Notes: generated from the letters alone by a model not told the origin. A stretch of 64,000 nucleotides of DNA from Nisaea sediminum (GCF_014904705.1 NZ_JACZCQ010000010.1:186001-250000); one strand, 5' to 3'. Numbered from the stretch's first letter, positions 34,914-44,958 are shown. Numbers and translations: made by a program.

Positions 34914-36584
34914 CTAGCCGAGGATGCCGGGCAGGTTGAGCTGGTGCTCCCGTGCACAGTCGAGGGCGATCTCGTAGCCCGCATCCGCGTGCCGCATGAC
35001 GCCGGTCGCCGGATCGTTCCAGAGCACGCGCTCCAGCCGCCTGTCCGCCGCTTCCGAGCCGTCGCAGACGATGACCATCCCGGCATGCTGGGAGAAGCCC
35101 ATGCCGACCCCGCCGCCATGATGCAGCGAGACCCAGGTCGCGCCCGAGGCGCAGTTCAGCAGCGCGTTCAGCATTGGCCAGTCGGAGACCGCGTCGGAAC
35201 CGTCGCGCATGCCTTCGGTCTCCCGGTTCGGCGAGGCGACGGAGCCCGAGTCCAGATGGTCGCGGCCGATCACGACAGGCGCTTTCAGCTCGCCCTTGCG
35301 GACCATTTCGTTGAAGGCGAGACCGAGGCGGTGGCGGTCGCCGAGCCCGACCCAGCAGATCCGCGCCGGCAGGCCCTGGAAGGCGATCCGGTCGCGCGCC
35401 ATCTCGAGCCAGTTATGCAGATGATTGTCGCCCGGCAGCAGCTCCTTCACCTTCTCGTCGGTGCGGTAGATGTCCTCCGGGTCGCCGGAGAGGGCGCACC
35501 AGCGGAACGGACCGACGCCGCGGCAGAAGAGCGGGCGGATATAGGCCGGCACGAAACCCGGGAAGGCGAAGGCGTTCTCCAGCCCTTCCTCGAGCGCGAC
35601 CTGGCGGATGTTGTTGCCGTAGTCGACCGTCGGCACGCCGCTCTCGGAGAAGGCGACCATGGCCGCGACATGTGTCTTCATCGAGGCGCGCGCGGCTTTC
35701 TCGACCGCTTTCGGATCGCTCTCCTGCTTCTCCCGCCATTCGGCGACGCTCCAGCCCTGCGGCAGGTAGCCGTGCACCGGGTCGTGCGCCGAGGTCTGGT
35801 CGGTGACGATATGGGGGCGGATGCCGCGGCGCTGGATCTCCGGCACGATGTCGGCGGCATTGCCGAGCAGGCCGACGGATTTCGCCTCGCCGTCGGCGGT
35901 CCAGCGCTCGATCATCGCCAGCGCCTCGTCGAGACTGGTCGCCTTCTCGTCGAGATATTTCGTGCGCAGGCGGAAATCGATCCTTGTCTCGTCGCACTCG
36001 ACGGCAAGGCAGCAGGCCCCGGCGAAGACCGCTGCGAGCGGCTGGGCGCCGCCCATCCCGCCGAGCCCTGCCGTCAGGATCCACTTGCCGGTTAGGTCGC
36101 CGCCGTAATGCTGGCGCCCGGCCTCGACGAAGGTCTCGTACGTGCCCTGCACGATGCCCTGGCTGCCGATATAGATCCAGGAGCCGGCCGTCATCTGGCC
36201 GTACATCATCAGCCCCTTGCGGTCGAGCTCGTTGAAATGCTCCCAGGTCGCCCAGTGCGGCACCAGGTTCGAGTTCGCGATCAGCACCCGCGGGGCGTCG
36301 CTGTGGGTGCGGAAGACGCCGACCGGCTTGCCGGACTGGACCAGCAGGGTCTGGTCCTCCTCAAGCTCCTTCAGGCTCTCCACGATGCGGTCGAAATCTT
36401 CCCAGGTCCGCGCGGCACGGCCGATGCCGCCATAGACCACCAGCTCGTGAGGATTCTCGGCGACGTCCGGATGCAGGTTGTTCATCAGCATCCGGAGGGG
36501 CGCTTCGGTGGTCCAGCTCTTGGCGTTCAGCTGCGTCCCGGTCGGCGGGAAGATGTCGCGGACATTCTTGCGGGGATTTTTCAT
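34914..36584 (-). CDS. hutU: Urocanate hydratase
   Basis: Converts urocanate to imidazolonepropionate, second step of histidine degradation. 556 residues, full length. The tightly bound NAD+ site shows [20 protein letters not shown], and the essential cysteine lies in [23 protein letters not shown] at 36584 follows GGAGAG. Third gene of the leftward operon hutI-hutH-hutU, 16 nt after hutH. Confidence 0.97.
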   Translation of the reverse strand: MKNPRKNVRDIFPPTGTQLNAKSWTTEAPLRMLMNNLHPDVAENPHELVVYGGIGRAARTWEDFDRIVESLKELEEDQTLLVQSGKPVGVFRTHSDAPRVLIANSNLVPHWATWEHFNELDRKGLMMYGQMTAGSWIYIGSQGIVQGTYETFVEAGRQHYGGDLTGKWILTAGLGGMGGAQPLAAVFAGACCLAVECDETRIDFRLRTKYLDEKATSLDEALAMIERWTADGEAKSVGLLGNAADIVPEIQRRGIRPHIVTDQTSAHDPVHGYLPQGWSVAEWREKQESDPKAVEKAARASMKTHVAAMVAFSESGVPTVDYGNNIRQVALEEGLENAFAFPGFVPAYIRPLFCRGVGPFRWCALSGDPEDIYRTDEKVKELLPGDNHLHNWLEMARDRIAFQGLPARICWVGLGDRHRLGLAFNEMVRKGELKAPVVIGRDHLDSGSVASPNRETEGMRDGSDAVSDWPMLNALLNCASGATWVSLHHGGGVGMGFSQHAGMVIVCDGSEAADRRLERVLWNDPATGVMRHADAGYEIALDCAREHQLNLPGILG

Positions 36585-36600
36585 GGCGTCTCTCCGGGGA

Positions 36601-38148
36601 TCAGTAGCGGCTGGAAATTTCCATCAGCGGCAGGTGGCCGCTCGCCTTGACGATGCTGAGGTCGCTGATAAGCGCGGCGACCGCCTCGATATCGACGGCG
36701 ACCTCGCGGTCGTCGGTGAGGGATGGGGATACCTGGCGGATCGCCGAAATGACGTTCTGCAGGGGCTCACTGGTCTTGAGCGGTGCGCGGAACTCGACGC
36801 CCTGCGCGGCGCAGAGCAGTTCGACGGCGATGATGTTGCCGAGGTTCGCGTTCATCCGGTGCAGCCGTCGGGCGCCGTGGGCCGCCATGGAGACGTGGTC
36901 CTCCTGGTTGGCGCTGGTCGGCGTCGAGTCGGTCGTGCAGGGATTGGCGAGATGCTTGTTCTCGCTCATCAGCGCGGCGGTGGTCACCTCGGCGATCATG
37001 AGGCCGGAATTGAGGCCCGGCTCCGGTGTCAGGAAGGCGGGCAGGTCGTGGGACAGCACCGGGTCGACCATCAGGGCGACGCGGCGCTGGGCGATGGCGC
37101 CGATCTCCGCGATGGCGAGCGCCATCATATCGGCGGCGAAACCAACCGGCTCGGCGTGGAAGTTTCCGCCGGAGAGGATCTGACCGTCCTCGACCAGCAC
37201 CAGCGGGTTATCGGTCACCGCATTGGCCTCGATCTCCAGCGTGCGCGCCGCGTGGCGCAGCAGGTCGATGGCGGCGCCGGAGACCTGCGGATGACAGCGG
37301 ATGCAGTAGGGGTCCTGCACGCGGGTGTCGCCGTGGCGGTGGCTCTCGCGGATTTCCGAGCCGTCCATCAGTGCGCGCATCGCGGCGGCGACGTCGATCT
37401 GTCCCGGCTGTCCGCGCAGCGCGTGGATCGCCGGCTGCAGCGGTGCGGTGGAGCCCATGATCGCGTCGGTGGAGAGCGCGGCGGCGACGATGCCCGTCTC
37501 CACGTTGCGCCAGGCCTGCGAGAGAGCGAGCAATGCATAGGCGGTTGAAAACTGGGTGCCGTTGATCAGCGCCAGACCTTCCTTCGGGCCAAGCTCTATC
37601 GGTCTCAGTCCGGCCGCATCCAGCGCGTCGCGCCCCGGCATGATCCGGCCCTTGTACTCCGCCTTCCCCTCGCCGATCAGCACCGCGGTCATGTGGGCGA
37701 GCGGTGCGAGGTCGCCCGAGGCGCCGACGGAACCCTGGCTCGGCACGACGGGAGTCACGCGCTCCCGTAGCATCGCCTCGATCAGCTCGATTACTTCCCA
37801 GCGCACGCCGGAGGCGCCGCGGCCGAGAGAGAGCAGCTTCAGCACCATCATCGTCCGCACGACCTGCGTCTCCGTCGGATCGCCGACGCCGGCACAATGC
37901 GAGCGGATCAGGTTGCGCTGCAGCGTGGAGGTGTCCTCAGGCGGGATGCGTACGGTGGCAAGCTTTCCGAAACCGGTATTGACGCCATAGACGGCTTCAC
38001 CGCCAGACGCGGCCTTGGCGACCAGTGCGGCAGCGGCCTCGACAGCCGGTTTCGCCCGGCGGTCGAGGCGCACGAGGTGGCCCTGACCGAGCAGGTTTTC
38101 GAGTTGCCGCAGCGTGGTGCGGCCGGGGATCAGGGTGATGTCGCTCAT
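36601..38148 (-). CDS. hutH: Histidine ammonia-lyase
   Basis: Deaminates histidine to urocanate. 515 residues from [13 protein letters not shown]. The MIO prosthetic group forms from the Ala-Ser-Gly in [25 protein letters not shown] and the conserved QxEEHVSM-type segment ([15 protein letters not shown]) are also present. The start overlaps the hutI stop (ATGA at 38145-38148); the longer frame upstream is a hutI shadow. Confidence 0.97.
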   Translation of the reverse strand: MSDITLIPGRTTLRQLENLLGQGHLVRLDRRAKPAVEAAAALVAKAASGGEAVYGVNTGFGKLATVRIPPEDTSTLQRNLIRSHCAGVGDPTETQVVRTMMVLKLLSLGRGASGVRWEVIELIEAMLRERVTPVVPSQGSVGASGDLAPLAHMTAVLIGEGKAEYKGRIMPGRDALDAAGLRPIELGPKEGLALINGTQFSTAYALLALSQAWRNVETGIVAAALSTDAIMGSTAPLQPAIHALRGQPGQIDVAAAMRALMDGSEIRESHRHGDTRVQDPYCIRCHPQVSGAAIDLLRHAARTLEIEANAVTDNPLVLVEDGQILSGGNFHAEPVGFAADMMALAIAEIGAIAQRRVALMVDPVLSHDLPAFLTPEPGLNSGLMIAEVTTAALMSENKHLANPCTTDSTPTSANQEDHVSMAAHGARRLHRMNANLGNIIAVELLCAAQGVEFRAPLKTSEPLQNVISAIRQVSPSLTDDREVAVDIEAVAALISDLSIVKASGHLPLMEISSRY

Positions 38149-39344
38149 GTCCTGCCTTGGAGATAACGTCGGTGGAGTGGATTGAAGCCGATGCGGTAGG
38201 CGAGTTCGGCCGGTTCCTGCACGTCCCAGACTGCGAGATCGGCGCGTTTGCCGACCTCCAGCGTGCCCGCATCCTCGATGCCGAGCGCGCGGGCGGCGTT
38301 CCGTGTGGCGCCGGCCAGCGCTTCCTCCGGCGTCATGCGGAAGAGGGTGCAAGCCATGTTCATCGTGAGCAGTAGCGAGGTCAGCGGCGAGGAGCCGGGA
38401 TTGCAGTCGGTCGCGATGGCGATTGGAACGCCCGCGTCGCGCAGGGCCTGAACCGGTGGCAATTTCGTCTCGCGCAGGGTGTAGAAGGCTCCCGGAAGCA
38501 GCACCGCGACGGCGCCGGCCCCCGACATCGCGGCGATGCCGTCGGCGCCGAGATATTCGAGATGGTCGGCGGAGAGCGCGCCGTATGTCGCCGCGAGCCT
38601 GGCGCCGCCGAGATCGGAGAGCTGCTCGGCATGCAGCTTTACAGGCAGGCCGAGCTGTGTCGCGCGCGCGAAGAGGCGGTCGATCTGTGCCGGCGTGAAG
38701 GCGATTCCCTCGCAGAACCCGTCGACGGCATCGACGAGGCCTTCCTCCGCGGCCCGGTCGAGCGCGATCCGGCAGGTCTCATCGATATAGGCGTCTGCCC
38801 GGTCTTTGAATTCCGGCGGCACGGCGTGGGCGCCGAGATAGCTTGTGCGGATCCGGAGCGGCCGTTCTTTCCCGATCCGCCGCGCGGTGCGCAGCATCCG
38901 GAGTTCGGTCTCGATGTCGAGGCCGTAGCCCGACTTGATCTCGATGGCGGAGACGCCTTCGGCGAGAAGCGCGTCGACCCGCGGCAGCGCGCTTGCGAGG
39001 AGGTCGTCCTCGCTGGCGGCGCGGGTCGCCGTGACGGTGGAGAGGATGCCGCCGCCGGCCCGCGCGACCTCCTCGTAGCTCGCGCCCTTGAGGCGAAGCT
39101 CGAACTCGCGCGCCCGGTTTCCGCCGAAGACGATATGGGTATGGCAGTCGATCAGCGCGGGGGTCACGAGCCGCCCGCCGAGATCCTCCTGCGGCCAGAC
39201 CGACATCGAGGTCGGCATCTCGCTCTCCGGGCCGAGCCAGATGATGTCTCCCTCGCGGATCGCCAATGCTGCGCTCTCGACGAGGCCGTAGGCCGTTGCG
39301 CCCGGAGCCATCGTCGCGAGTTTTATATTCCTGAGGATCAGCAT
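38145..39344 (-). CDS. hutI: Imidazolonepropionase
   Basis: Opens the ring of imidazolonepropionate to N-formimidoyl-glutamate. 399-residue amidohydrolase with metal ligands in [10 protein letters not shown], the lysine segment [14 protein letters not shown] and TDCNPGSS. First gene of the leftward hut operon. Its promoter region contains the hut operator shared with hutF. Confidence 0.96.
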   Translation of the reverse strand: MLILRNIKLATMAPGATAYGLVESAALAIREGDIIWLGPESEMPTSMSVWPQEDLGGRLVTPALIDCHTHIVFGGNRAREFELRLKGASYEEVARAGGGILSTVTATRAASEDDLLASALPRVDALLAEGVSAIEIKSGYGLDIETELRMLRTARRIGKERPLRIRTSYLGAHAVPPEFKDRADAYIDETCRIALDRAAEEGLVDAVDGFCEGIAFTPAQIDRLFARATQLGLPVKLHAEQLSDLGGARLAATYGALSADHLEYLGADGIAAMSGAGAVAVLLPGAFYTLRETKLPPVQALRDAGVPIAIATDCNPGSSPLTSLLLTMNMACTLFRMTPEEALAGATRNAARALGIEDAGTLEVGKRADLAVWDVQEPAELAYRIGFNPLHRRYLQGRT

Positions 39345-39390
39345 GGGCCAGAGGTCCGAAAACGTGTTTGCCCGGTGGGCGATTTCGATT

Positions 39391-39408
39391 ATTATGTCTA
39401 TACATAAT
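39391..39408. promoter_or_regulatory. Probable HutC operator between hutI and hutF
   Basis: ATTATGTCTATACATAAT: perfect 7-bp arms ATTATGT/ACATAAT around CTAT. The core TGTCTATACA differs by one base from the TGTATATACA core known for HutC-type GntR repressors. It lies 47 nt before the hutI start and 28 nt before the hutF start, in the only gap between the divergent transcripts, so one dimer could control both. Urocanate is the family inducer. Confidence 0.8.
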
Positions 39409-39435
39409 ATTGCCTGTCAATACGAGGTGCGCGCA

Positions 39436-40812
39436 GTGACGACGGTTTTTGCCGAGACGGCTCTGATGGAAGAGGGATGGCGGGAGAATGTGCTGGTCAC
39501 GGTTGGCGGGGACGGGCTGATCGCCTCCGTCTCGCCCGACGACCGCGCCTCGGCGGCGGGGGCGGATCACCGCGCCGCCGTGCTGCTGCCCGCCCCGGTC
39601 AACCTGCATTCCCACGCTTTCCAGCGCGCGATGGCGGGACTGACCGAGTCGCGCGGGCCGGACAAGCGGGACAGTTTCTGGACCTGGCGGCGGCTGATGT
39701 ACCGCTTCCTCGACCGGCTGACGCCGGAGCATGTCGAGGCGATCGCGGCTCTGGTGCAGATGGAAATGCTGGAGGCGGGATACGCAGGGCTCGTCGAATT
39801 CCACTACTTGCATCACCAGACGGATGGCACGCCTTATGACGATGTTGCGGAGCTGAGCCGCCGGACTGTTTTCGCGGCCGCCGAGACCGGCATGGGCCTC
39901 ACCCTGATGCCAGTGCTCTATCAGGTCGGGGGCTGCGACGGGCGCCCGCTCGGGCCGGGGCAGATCCGCTTCGGGAATGATCTCGATCGTTACATCCGCC
40001 TTCTCGAGGGTGCGGAGGATGCGGTGTCCGGCCTTCCGGCGGATTGCGGTGTCGGCGTCGCCCCCCATTCGCTGCGCGCCGTCACCCGGGAGGCCCTGAA
40101 GGAAGCGGTCGCCCTGCGCCGGGAGCGGCCGCTCCATATCCATGTCGCCGAGCAGGTCGCCGAGGTGGAGGAGGTCGAGGCCGCCTGGGGCGCACGGCCA
40201 ATGACTTGGCTGCTCGACAATCACGCGGTCGACGCCCGCTGGTGCCTGATCCATGCGACGCAGATGGAGGCGCGTGAAACCGAGGCGCTGGCAGCGAGCG
40301 GCGCGGTGGCGGGATTGTGCCCGATCACCGAGTCGAGTCTCGGCGACGGGATCTTCGACGGCATGCGCTACCGGGAGCATGGCGGGCGTTTCGGCATCGG
40401 CTCCGATTCCAACATCCGGATTTCGCTGAGCGAGGAGCTGCGGACGCTGGAATATTCCCAGCGCCTGCGCGACCGGAGCCGGGCCGTCCTTGCCGAGCAT
40501 GGCCGTTCGGCGGGACGCGTGCTCTATGAGGAGGCGGCGCTGGGCGGAGCGCAGGCGGCGGGCCGGAACAGTGGACGTATCGCGCCGGGCAGGCTCGCCG
40601 ACATGATCGCGCTCGATGGCAATGCGCTGGACCTCGCCGGCCGGACCGGCGACCGCATCCTCGACGCCTTCATCTTCGCCGGTGACGACCGCTGGGTGCG
40701 AGATGTCTGGTCGGGCGGCCGGCACATGGTAAGAGAAGGGCGGCATGTCGCCCGCGACCGCATCCGGGCGAACTACCTGAAAACCATCGCGGAGCTGGAG
40801 GACGCGCTCTGA
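39436..40812 (+). CDS. hutF: Formimidoylglutamate deiminase
   Basis: Hydrolyses N-formimidoyl-glutamate to N-formylglutamate and ammonia, as in the five-step histidine pathway. 458 residues. Amidohydrolase metal ligands are seen in NLHSHAFQRAMAG, HIHVAEQ and IGSDSN. The GTG at 39436 is preceded by GAGGT at 7 nt; the ATG at 39343 would overlap hutI and the operator. The hutG deformylase that should follow in the pathway is not in the window. Confidence 0.94.
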   Translation: MTTVFAETALMEEGWRENVLVTVGGDGLIASVSPDDRASAAGADHRAAVLLPAPVNLHSHAFQRAMAGLTESRGPDKRDSFWTWRRLMYRFLDRLTPEHVEAIAALVQMEMLEAGYAGLVEFHYLHHQTDGTPYDDVAELSRRTVFAAAETGMGLTLMPVLYQVGGCDGRPLGPGQIRFGNDLDRYIRLLEGAEDAVSGLPADCGVGVAPHSLRAVTREALKEAVALRRERPLHIHVAEQVAEVEEVEAAWGARPMTWLLDNHAVDARWCLIHATQMEARETEALAASGAVAGLCPITESSLGDGIFDGMRYREHGGRFGIGSDSNIRISLSEELRTLEYSQRLRDRSRAVLAEHGRSAGRVLYEEAALGGAQAAGRNSGRIAPGRLADMIALDGNALDLAGRTGDRILDAFIFAGDDRWVRDVWSGGRHMVREGRHVARDRIRANYLKTIAELEDAL

Positions 40813-41510
40813 GCCAGACGGCGCTCAATTCCTGGCAGGGGATCCAGGCGGAAATCCGCCGCAGGATCGCCGACCGCGTCTGGCGGCCCGGCGACCAGAT
40901 TCCGGGCGAGGCGGAGCTGGCAGCCGAGTTCGGCTGCGCCCGCGCGACGGTGAACCGGGCCCTGCAGGGACTTGCCGATACAGGCTTGCTGGAACGCCGG
41001 CGCAAGGCCGGCACCCGCGTCGCGCTCGATCCCGTGCGTAAGGCAACGCTGGAGATCCCGGTCACCCGGCTGGAAGTCGAAGCGGCGGGCAGCGCCTATG
41101 ATTATCAGGTCCTGGAGAGCGAAAAGGCTCCGGCACCTTCCGGCATCGCCGAGAGAATGGGGCTCGATCCAGGTGCCGTGCTGCTGCATATGCGCGGGCT
41201 GCATCTCGCCGACAGCAAGCCGTTCCTCTACGAGGAGCGCTGGGTCAATCTGACGGCGGTTCCGGAGTTCGAGGCAGCGGATTTCGCATCCGTCAGCCCG
41301 AACGAGTGGCTGGTGCGGAACCAGCCGTTCACCCGCGGCGAGATCAGCTTTCTCGCGGAACCGGCTTCAAGCGAACAGGCGGCAGCGCTGGATACCGGGG
41401 AAGGCGCGGCTCTCTTCGCCATCGAGCGCACGACCTGGAACGCGGACGCGGCGATCACCCATGTTCGCCTCGCCTACCGGCCGGGATACCGGATGAGCAC
41501 GGAAATCTAG
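40809..41510 (+). CDS. hutC: Histidine utilisation repressor, GntR family, with CTG start
   Basis: 233 residues. The winged helix at about 10-75 includes VWRPGDQIPGEAELAAEFG and ARATVNRALQGLADTGLLER; the C-terminal UTRA domain senses urocanate. No ATG, GTG or TTG lies in frame before the helix-turn-helix; the first standard codon (GTG at 40950) would cut it. The CTG at 40809-40811 is preceded by GGAGG (40797-40801) at 7 nt and overlaps the hutF TGA as CTGA, like a usual ATGA junction. I therefore infer a CTG start. Its 3' end overlaps the convergent MarR gene by 4 nt. Confidence 0.88.
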   Translation: MSQTALNSWQGIQAEIRRRIADRVWRPGDQIPGEAELAAEFGCARATVNRALQGLADTGLLERRRKAGTRVALDPVRKATLEIPVTRLEVEAAGSAYDYQVLESEKAPAPSGIAERMGLDPGAVLLHMRGLHLADSKPFLYEERWVNLTAVPEFEAADFASVSPNEWLVRNQPFTRGEISFLAEPASSEQAAALDTGEGAALFAIERTTWNADAAITHVRLAYRPGYRMSTEI

Positions 41511-41965
41511 GACGCGGCATCCTTTTTCCGGACCGCGGTCAGTCGCTGGATCATGGCCTTGGCGTCCGCGCCGGAAATCTCCGACAGCAACTGATCGACC
41601 CAGCGCTCGTGTACGTCGGCCATCTCCGCAAAAACAGCCTCGCCCTTGTAAGTGAGGCGCACCAGGCTCGCCCGTTTGTCGCCCGGCACCGGAACCCGTT
41701 CGACGAGACCGTCCTCGACCAGACGGTCGATAATGCCGGTGACGTTCCCGTTCGAAACCATGAGCTGCGACGAGAGATCCGTCATCCTGAGGCCGGTCTC
41801 GCTCCGCTCGAGCATGGCAAGGATTTCGAAACGCGGTAGAGTGAGGTCGTAGGCGAGGCGCATGTCCTCCCGCAGCCTGTTCTCGACGAAGCGCGTCGTC
41901 CGGAGCAGATTGAGCCAGAGCCTGAGCCTGGTCTTGCGGGTCACGGGGTCGTCTGTCTGTTGCAT
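41507..41965 (-). CDS. MarR-family transcriptional regulator
   Basis: 152 residues with the MarR winged helix: LTLPRFEILAMLER, MTDLSSQLMVSNGNVTGIIDRL and the wing with DKRASLVRLT. ATG at 41965 follows AAGGA. It is divergent to the alpha/beta hydrolase and thioesterase genes, with an AT-rich palindrome between, so it probably represses them and itself, with an aromatic or acyl-CoA-type ligand. Ligand inferred from context only. Confidence 0.9.
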   Translation of the reverse strand: MQQTDDPVTRKTRLRLWLNLLRTTRFVENRLREDMRLAYDLTLPRFEILAMLERSETGLRMTDLSSQLMVSNGNVTGIIDRLVEDGLVERVPVPGDKRASLVRLTYKGEAVFAEMADVHERWVDQLLSEISGADAKAMIQRLTAVRKKDAAS

Positions 41966-42019
41966 GGCCGTCCTTGGCTGACGCTCGATAGTATCCCGAG
42001 TGAAGCGGTTCGGGAAAAA

Positions 42020-42035
42020 ATTTTAAATATAAAAT
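42020..42035. promoter_or_regulatory. Candidate MarR operator
   Basis: ATTTTA-AATA-TAAAAT, a perfect inverted repeat in a strikingly AT-rich stretch (about 42015-42037) of the divergent marR/hydrolase intergenic region. Position and symmetry suit an autoregulatory MarR site overlapping the promoters. Confidence 0.55.
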
Positions 42036-42110
42036 AATCTTGGCGGCATTTCTTCGCGAAGCCTACCATGGCCGTGTGGAGCAAGAGCTTGATCCTGAGG
42101 GAGGGCCGCT

Positions 42111-42929
42111 ATGATCGTGGACTGGGACGACGCCTACGCAAACGGTCCGCATATCGATGGGGCCGAGAGCTACCCGGCGCTCTGGACCTCACGGGCGGCC
42201 TCTTACCGGACCGAACTCGGAGACCGGGCCGAACTCGATATTGCCTATGGTGACGGCGCGCGGCAACGGTTTGATCTGTTCCGGCCGGCCGGAGTGCCCG
42301 CAGGCCTCGCGCTCTTCGTCCACGGCGGCTACTGGAAGGCCTTCGACAAAAATACCTGGTCCCATCTCGCGCGGGGGGCGGTCGAGAACGGATGGGCCGT
42401 GGCATTGCCGAGCTACACGCTTGCTCCGGAAGCACGGCTCACGGACATGACCGAGGAGATCGCACGCGCGCTCGCAGCGGCGGCGGAGCGGGTCGATGGG
42501 CCCGTAAATCTGGCCGGTCATTCGGCCGGAGGACATCTGGTGACCCGGATGTTGTGCCGCAACGCGCCGCTCGGCAAGAACCTGCGGGCGCGGATGCGCC
42601 AGGTCGTTTCGATCAGCGGGTTGCATGATCTGAGACCGCTTCTGAAGCTGGAAATGAACCAGGTTCTCCGGCTGGACGACGCGGAGGCGGTGATGGAAAG
42701 CCCGGCGCTGCAATATCCGGTCGAAGGCGCGCGCCTGACCTGCTGGGTCGGTGCGGACGAGCGGCCCGAATTCCTGCGCCAGAACGATCTGCTGGCGAAT
42801 ATCTGGACCGGTCTGGGCGCGGAGACGAAAGCGGTCCGGGTGCCGGACAAACATCACTTCAATGTGATCGCCGATCTCGAGGACCGGGACTCGGCCCTCA
42901 CGCAATCATTCATCGACGCGGGAGTCTGA
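42111..42929 (+). CDS. Alpha/beta hydrolase, kynurenine-formamidase-like
   Basis: 272 residues. Oxyanion motif VHGGYW, nucleophile elbow AGHSAGGHL, and a late catalytic His in DKHHFNV. This set resembles arylformamidase/BD-FAE esterases that hydrolyse N-formylkynurenine or related amides. ATG at 42111 follows GGGAGG. Followed after 3 nt by a thioesterase; together they suggest aromatic or acyl-CoA breakdown, but the substrate is unknown. Confidence 0.85.
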   Translation: MIVDWDDAYANGPHIDGAESYPALWTSRAASYRTELGDRAELDIAYGDGARQRFDLFRPAGVPAGLALFVHGGYWKAFDKNTWSHLARGAVENGWAVALPSYTLAPEARLTDMTEEIARALAAAAERVDGPVNLAGHSAGGHLVTRMLCRNAPLGKNLRARMRQVVSISGLHDLRPLLKLEMNQVLRLDDAEAVMESPALQYPVEGARLTCWVGADERPEFLRQNDLLANIWTGLGAETKAVRVPDKHHFNVIADLEDRDSALTQSFIDAGV

Positions 42930-42932
42930 CCG

Positions 42933-43343
42933 ATGCCGGCGTTTCATATGCAGCAGGACGTCCGTTTCCAGCATTGCGATCCGGCGGCGATGGTTTTCTA
43001 TCCGCGCTATTTCGAGATGATCAATCTGACCATCGAGGAATGGTTCCGCTCCGGGCTCGGGTGGGATTTCCTCCGCATGCACGAGGTCGACGACCGTGGC
43101 GTTCCGACCGCCCGGATCGAGGTTGAATTCAAGGCTCCGAGCCGTCTTGGGGATGTGCTGGACTGGAGTCTGATGGTGAAGCGCATCGGAACCTCGAGTC
43201 TGGATCTGGAGATCGCGGCGAGCTGCGACGGAGAAGCTCGTCTCGTTTGCCGTTCAACACTTGTCCAGTTCGTGAAGAGCACGGGGCGCCCTGTCGGCTG
43301 GACCGAGGGGCTGAAAGAGAAGATGGCGGATTTCAGGGGCTAG
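42933..43343 (+). CDS. Hotdog acyl-CoA thioesterase (4-hydroxybenzoyl-CoA thioesterase type)
   Basis: 136 residues. The active-site segment HCDPAAMVFYPRYFEM carries the catalytic Asp of the 4HBT class; the fold continues with GVPTARIEVEFKAPSRLGDVL. It hydrolyses an (aryl-)acyl-CoA. Starts 3 nt after the hydrolase, same transcript, under the divergent MarR regulator. Confidence 0.9.
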   Translation: MPAFHMQQDVRFQHCDPAAMVFYPRYFEMINLTIEEWFRSGLGWDFLRMHEVDDRGVPTARIEVEFKAPSRLGDVLDWSLMVKRIGTSSLDLEIAASCDGEARLVCRSTLVQFVKSTGRPVGWTEGLKEKMADFRG

Positions 43344-43510
43344 ACCGGGATCCGCGGTGAGCGACTTCCGGGCCGGACAAACCACGGCACGCTGCCGCTT
43401 TAAAAGTGATGTGAGAATGGTGTTTTTACGTCACGTTAATCATCTTCGACGATGCTTGGTGCTGATGACATATTGAGCCCAAGAGTGCTCGACATGAGCC
43501 GGATCTGTTG

Positions 43511-44452
43511 ATGAGCGAAGCCGTAAACACCAATGACTTCAAGATTCTGGTGGTGGATGACGCGCCGGAAAACGTGATGCTGCTCGGGCTGATTCTGAAG
43601 GATCAGGGCGCGGTCACCACGGCCACCAGCGGGCGGGAAGCCATTGATATCGCGCTGGAAATGCAACCCGATCTCATTCTACTCGACATTCAGATGCCCG
43701 ATCTCGACGGCTACGATGTGATTCGTGTCTTGAAGCAGGACGAGCGAACCAAGAACGTGCCCGTCATCTTCGTCACAGGCCTGTCCGACGAAAGCGATGA
43801 GGAAAAGGGTCTGGAACTCGGCGCAATCGACTACATCACGAAGCCATACAAGCCTGCCGTCGTCCTCGCTCGTGTCCGCAATCACCTTCGGCTCCGGGAA
43901 TACGCTCTGCGGCTCGAACAATTGAACGAGAAGCTCGAGCTTCTGGCGACGACCGACCCGCTGACCTCGGCGTATAATCGGCGCTACTTCATGTCGAAAC
44001 TGCAGGACGAGCTGGAACGGGTGGACCGCTACAACCGGCCGTCCTCGATCCTCATGCTTGACATCGATCATTTCAAAAGCATCAACGATACTTACGGCCA
44101 CGATGTCGGAGACGTGGTGCTGGTCGAACTGGTGAATGTTCTCGGCGAGAAAGTTCGGCAGCTGGATACGGTCGCCCGGCTCGGAGGCGAGGAATTCGCG
44201 ATCCTGCTCCCTGAAACGAACGAGGCCGCGGCGAAAGTCTCGGCGGTCCGTCTTCTGGACGCGGTCCGTTCGATCTCGGTCGATGCTGCCGGCGAGGCGC
44301 TGAAATTCACGGTGAGTATCGGCTGCGCCGAGTTCGACGGTGGGTGCGATGGTGTCGAGAATGTTCTGAAATCCGCCGACCTTGCACTCTATGAAGCCAA
44401 GCACGGCGGACGCGACCGGGTGGTCACCAAGAGCAGCATGCAGGCAGCCTGA
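43511..44452 (+). CDS. PleD-like response regulator with diguanylate cyclase output
   Basis: 313 residues. A receiver domain (about 10-125, phosphoacceptor D59 in LLDIQMPDLDG) joined by a coiled linker to a GGDEF domain (about 145-305). The active site is GGEEF at 225-229, and the inhibitory I-site RQLD lies at 216-219, so the enzyme should make c-di-GMP and be product-inhibited. ATG at 43511; a TTG two codons before it in the open frame is less likely. Monocistronic; its kinase is not adjacent. Confidence 0.94.
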   Translation: MSEAVNTNDFKILVVDDAPENVMLLGLILKDQGAVTTATSGREAIDIALEMQPDLILLDIQMPDLDGYDVIRVLKQDERTKNVPVIFVTGLSDESDEEKGLELGAIDYITKPYKPAVVLARVRNHLRLREYALRLEQLNEKLELLATTDPLTSAYNRRYFMSKLQDELERVDRYNRPSSILMLDIDHFKSINDTYGHDVGDVVLVELVNVLGEKVRQLDTVARLGGEEFAILLPETNEAAAKVSAVRLLDAVRSISVDAAGEALKFTVSIGCAEFDGGCDGVENVLKSADLALYEAKHGGRDRVVTKSSMQAA

Positions 44453-44546
44453 CCGGAGCGCGCGTACAATTGCCATCGCCGGGTTTTCGCTCTAAGTGAA
44501 GCGCTGGGTCCGTTGCGGACTTCAGAGATCTCAGGGGAGCAAACCG

Positions 44547-44930
44547 ATGGAATTCACCAATCCCGATGGCGTTGCCGCGCCGGCATCCCGCTACTCGCAA
44601 GTCGTCACCGTCCCCGCGAACGCGCGGCGGGCCATTGCGTCGGGGCAGATCGGCGTCGCGCCGGACGGCAGCCTCAAGAACGGGCTGGAAGGGCAGATGG
44701 AGCAGGCTTTCGAGAACCTGTTTAACGTGTTCGCCGCCGCCGGCATGAAGAAGACCGACATCGTGAAGATCGTGTTCTATTCGACCGTCCCGGGGTCGGT
44801 CGCGACCTTCCGCGCGATGCGCGACCGGCTCTTCGAGGGTCATGCGCCGGCCTGCACCTATCTCGAGATCTCCCAGCTGGCGACGCCGGAGATGCTTTGC
44901 GAGGTCGAAGGCGAAGCGGTCGCGCTCTGA
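44547..44930 (+). CDS. RidA/YjgF-family protein without the archetypal arginine
   Basis: 127 residues of Rid fold: YSQVVTVPANARRAIASGQ, ...GSLKNGLEGQMEQAFENL, C-terminal PACTYLEISQLATPEM. In true RidA the PARST arginine is essential for enamine/imine deamination; here that position is Cys, so it belongs to one of the non-archetypal Rid subfamilies of unknown activity. Start after GGGGAG with 8 nt spacing. It lies 28 nt before znuB but a link to zinc is not known. Confidence 0.88.
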   Translation: MEFTNPDGVAAPASRYSQVVTVPANARRAIASGQIGVAPDGSLKNGLEGQMEQAFENLFNVFAAAGMKKTDIVKIVFYSTVPGSVATFRAMRDRLFEGHAPACTYLEISQLATPEMLCEVEGEAVAL

Positions 44931-44958
44931 ACCGGACGCCGATGGCAGGCCAGGTCCC

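Noticed and set aside
36478-37548. Rightward 356-codon frame across hutU and hutH
   Set aside because: Shadow of two certain hut genes.
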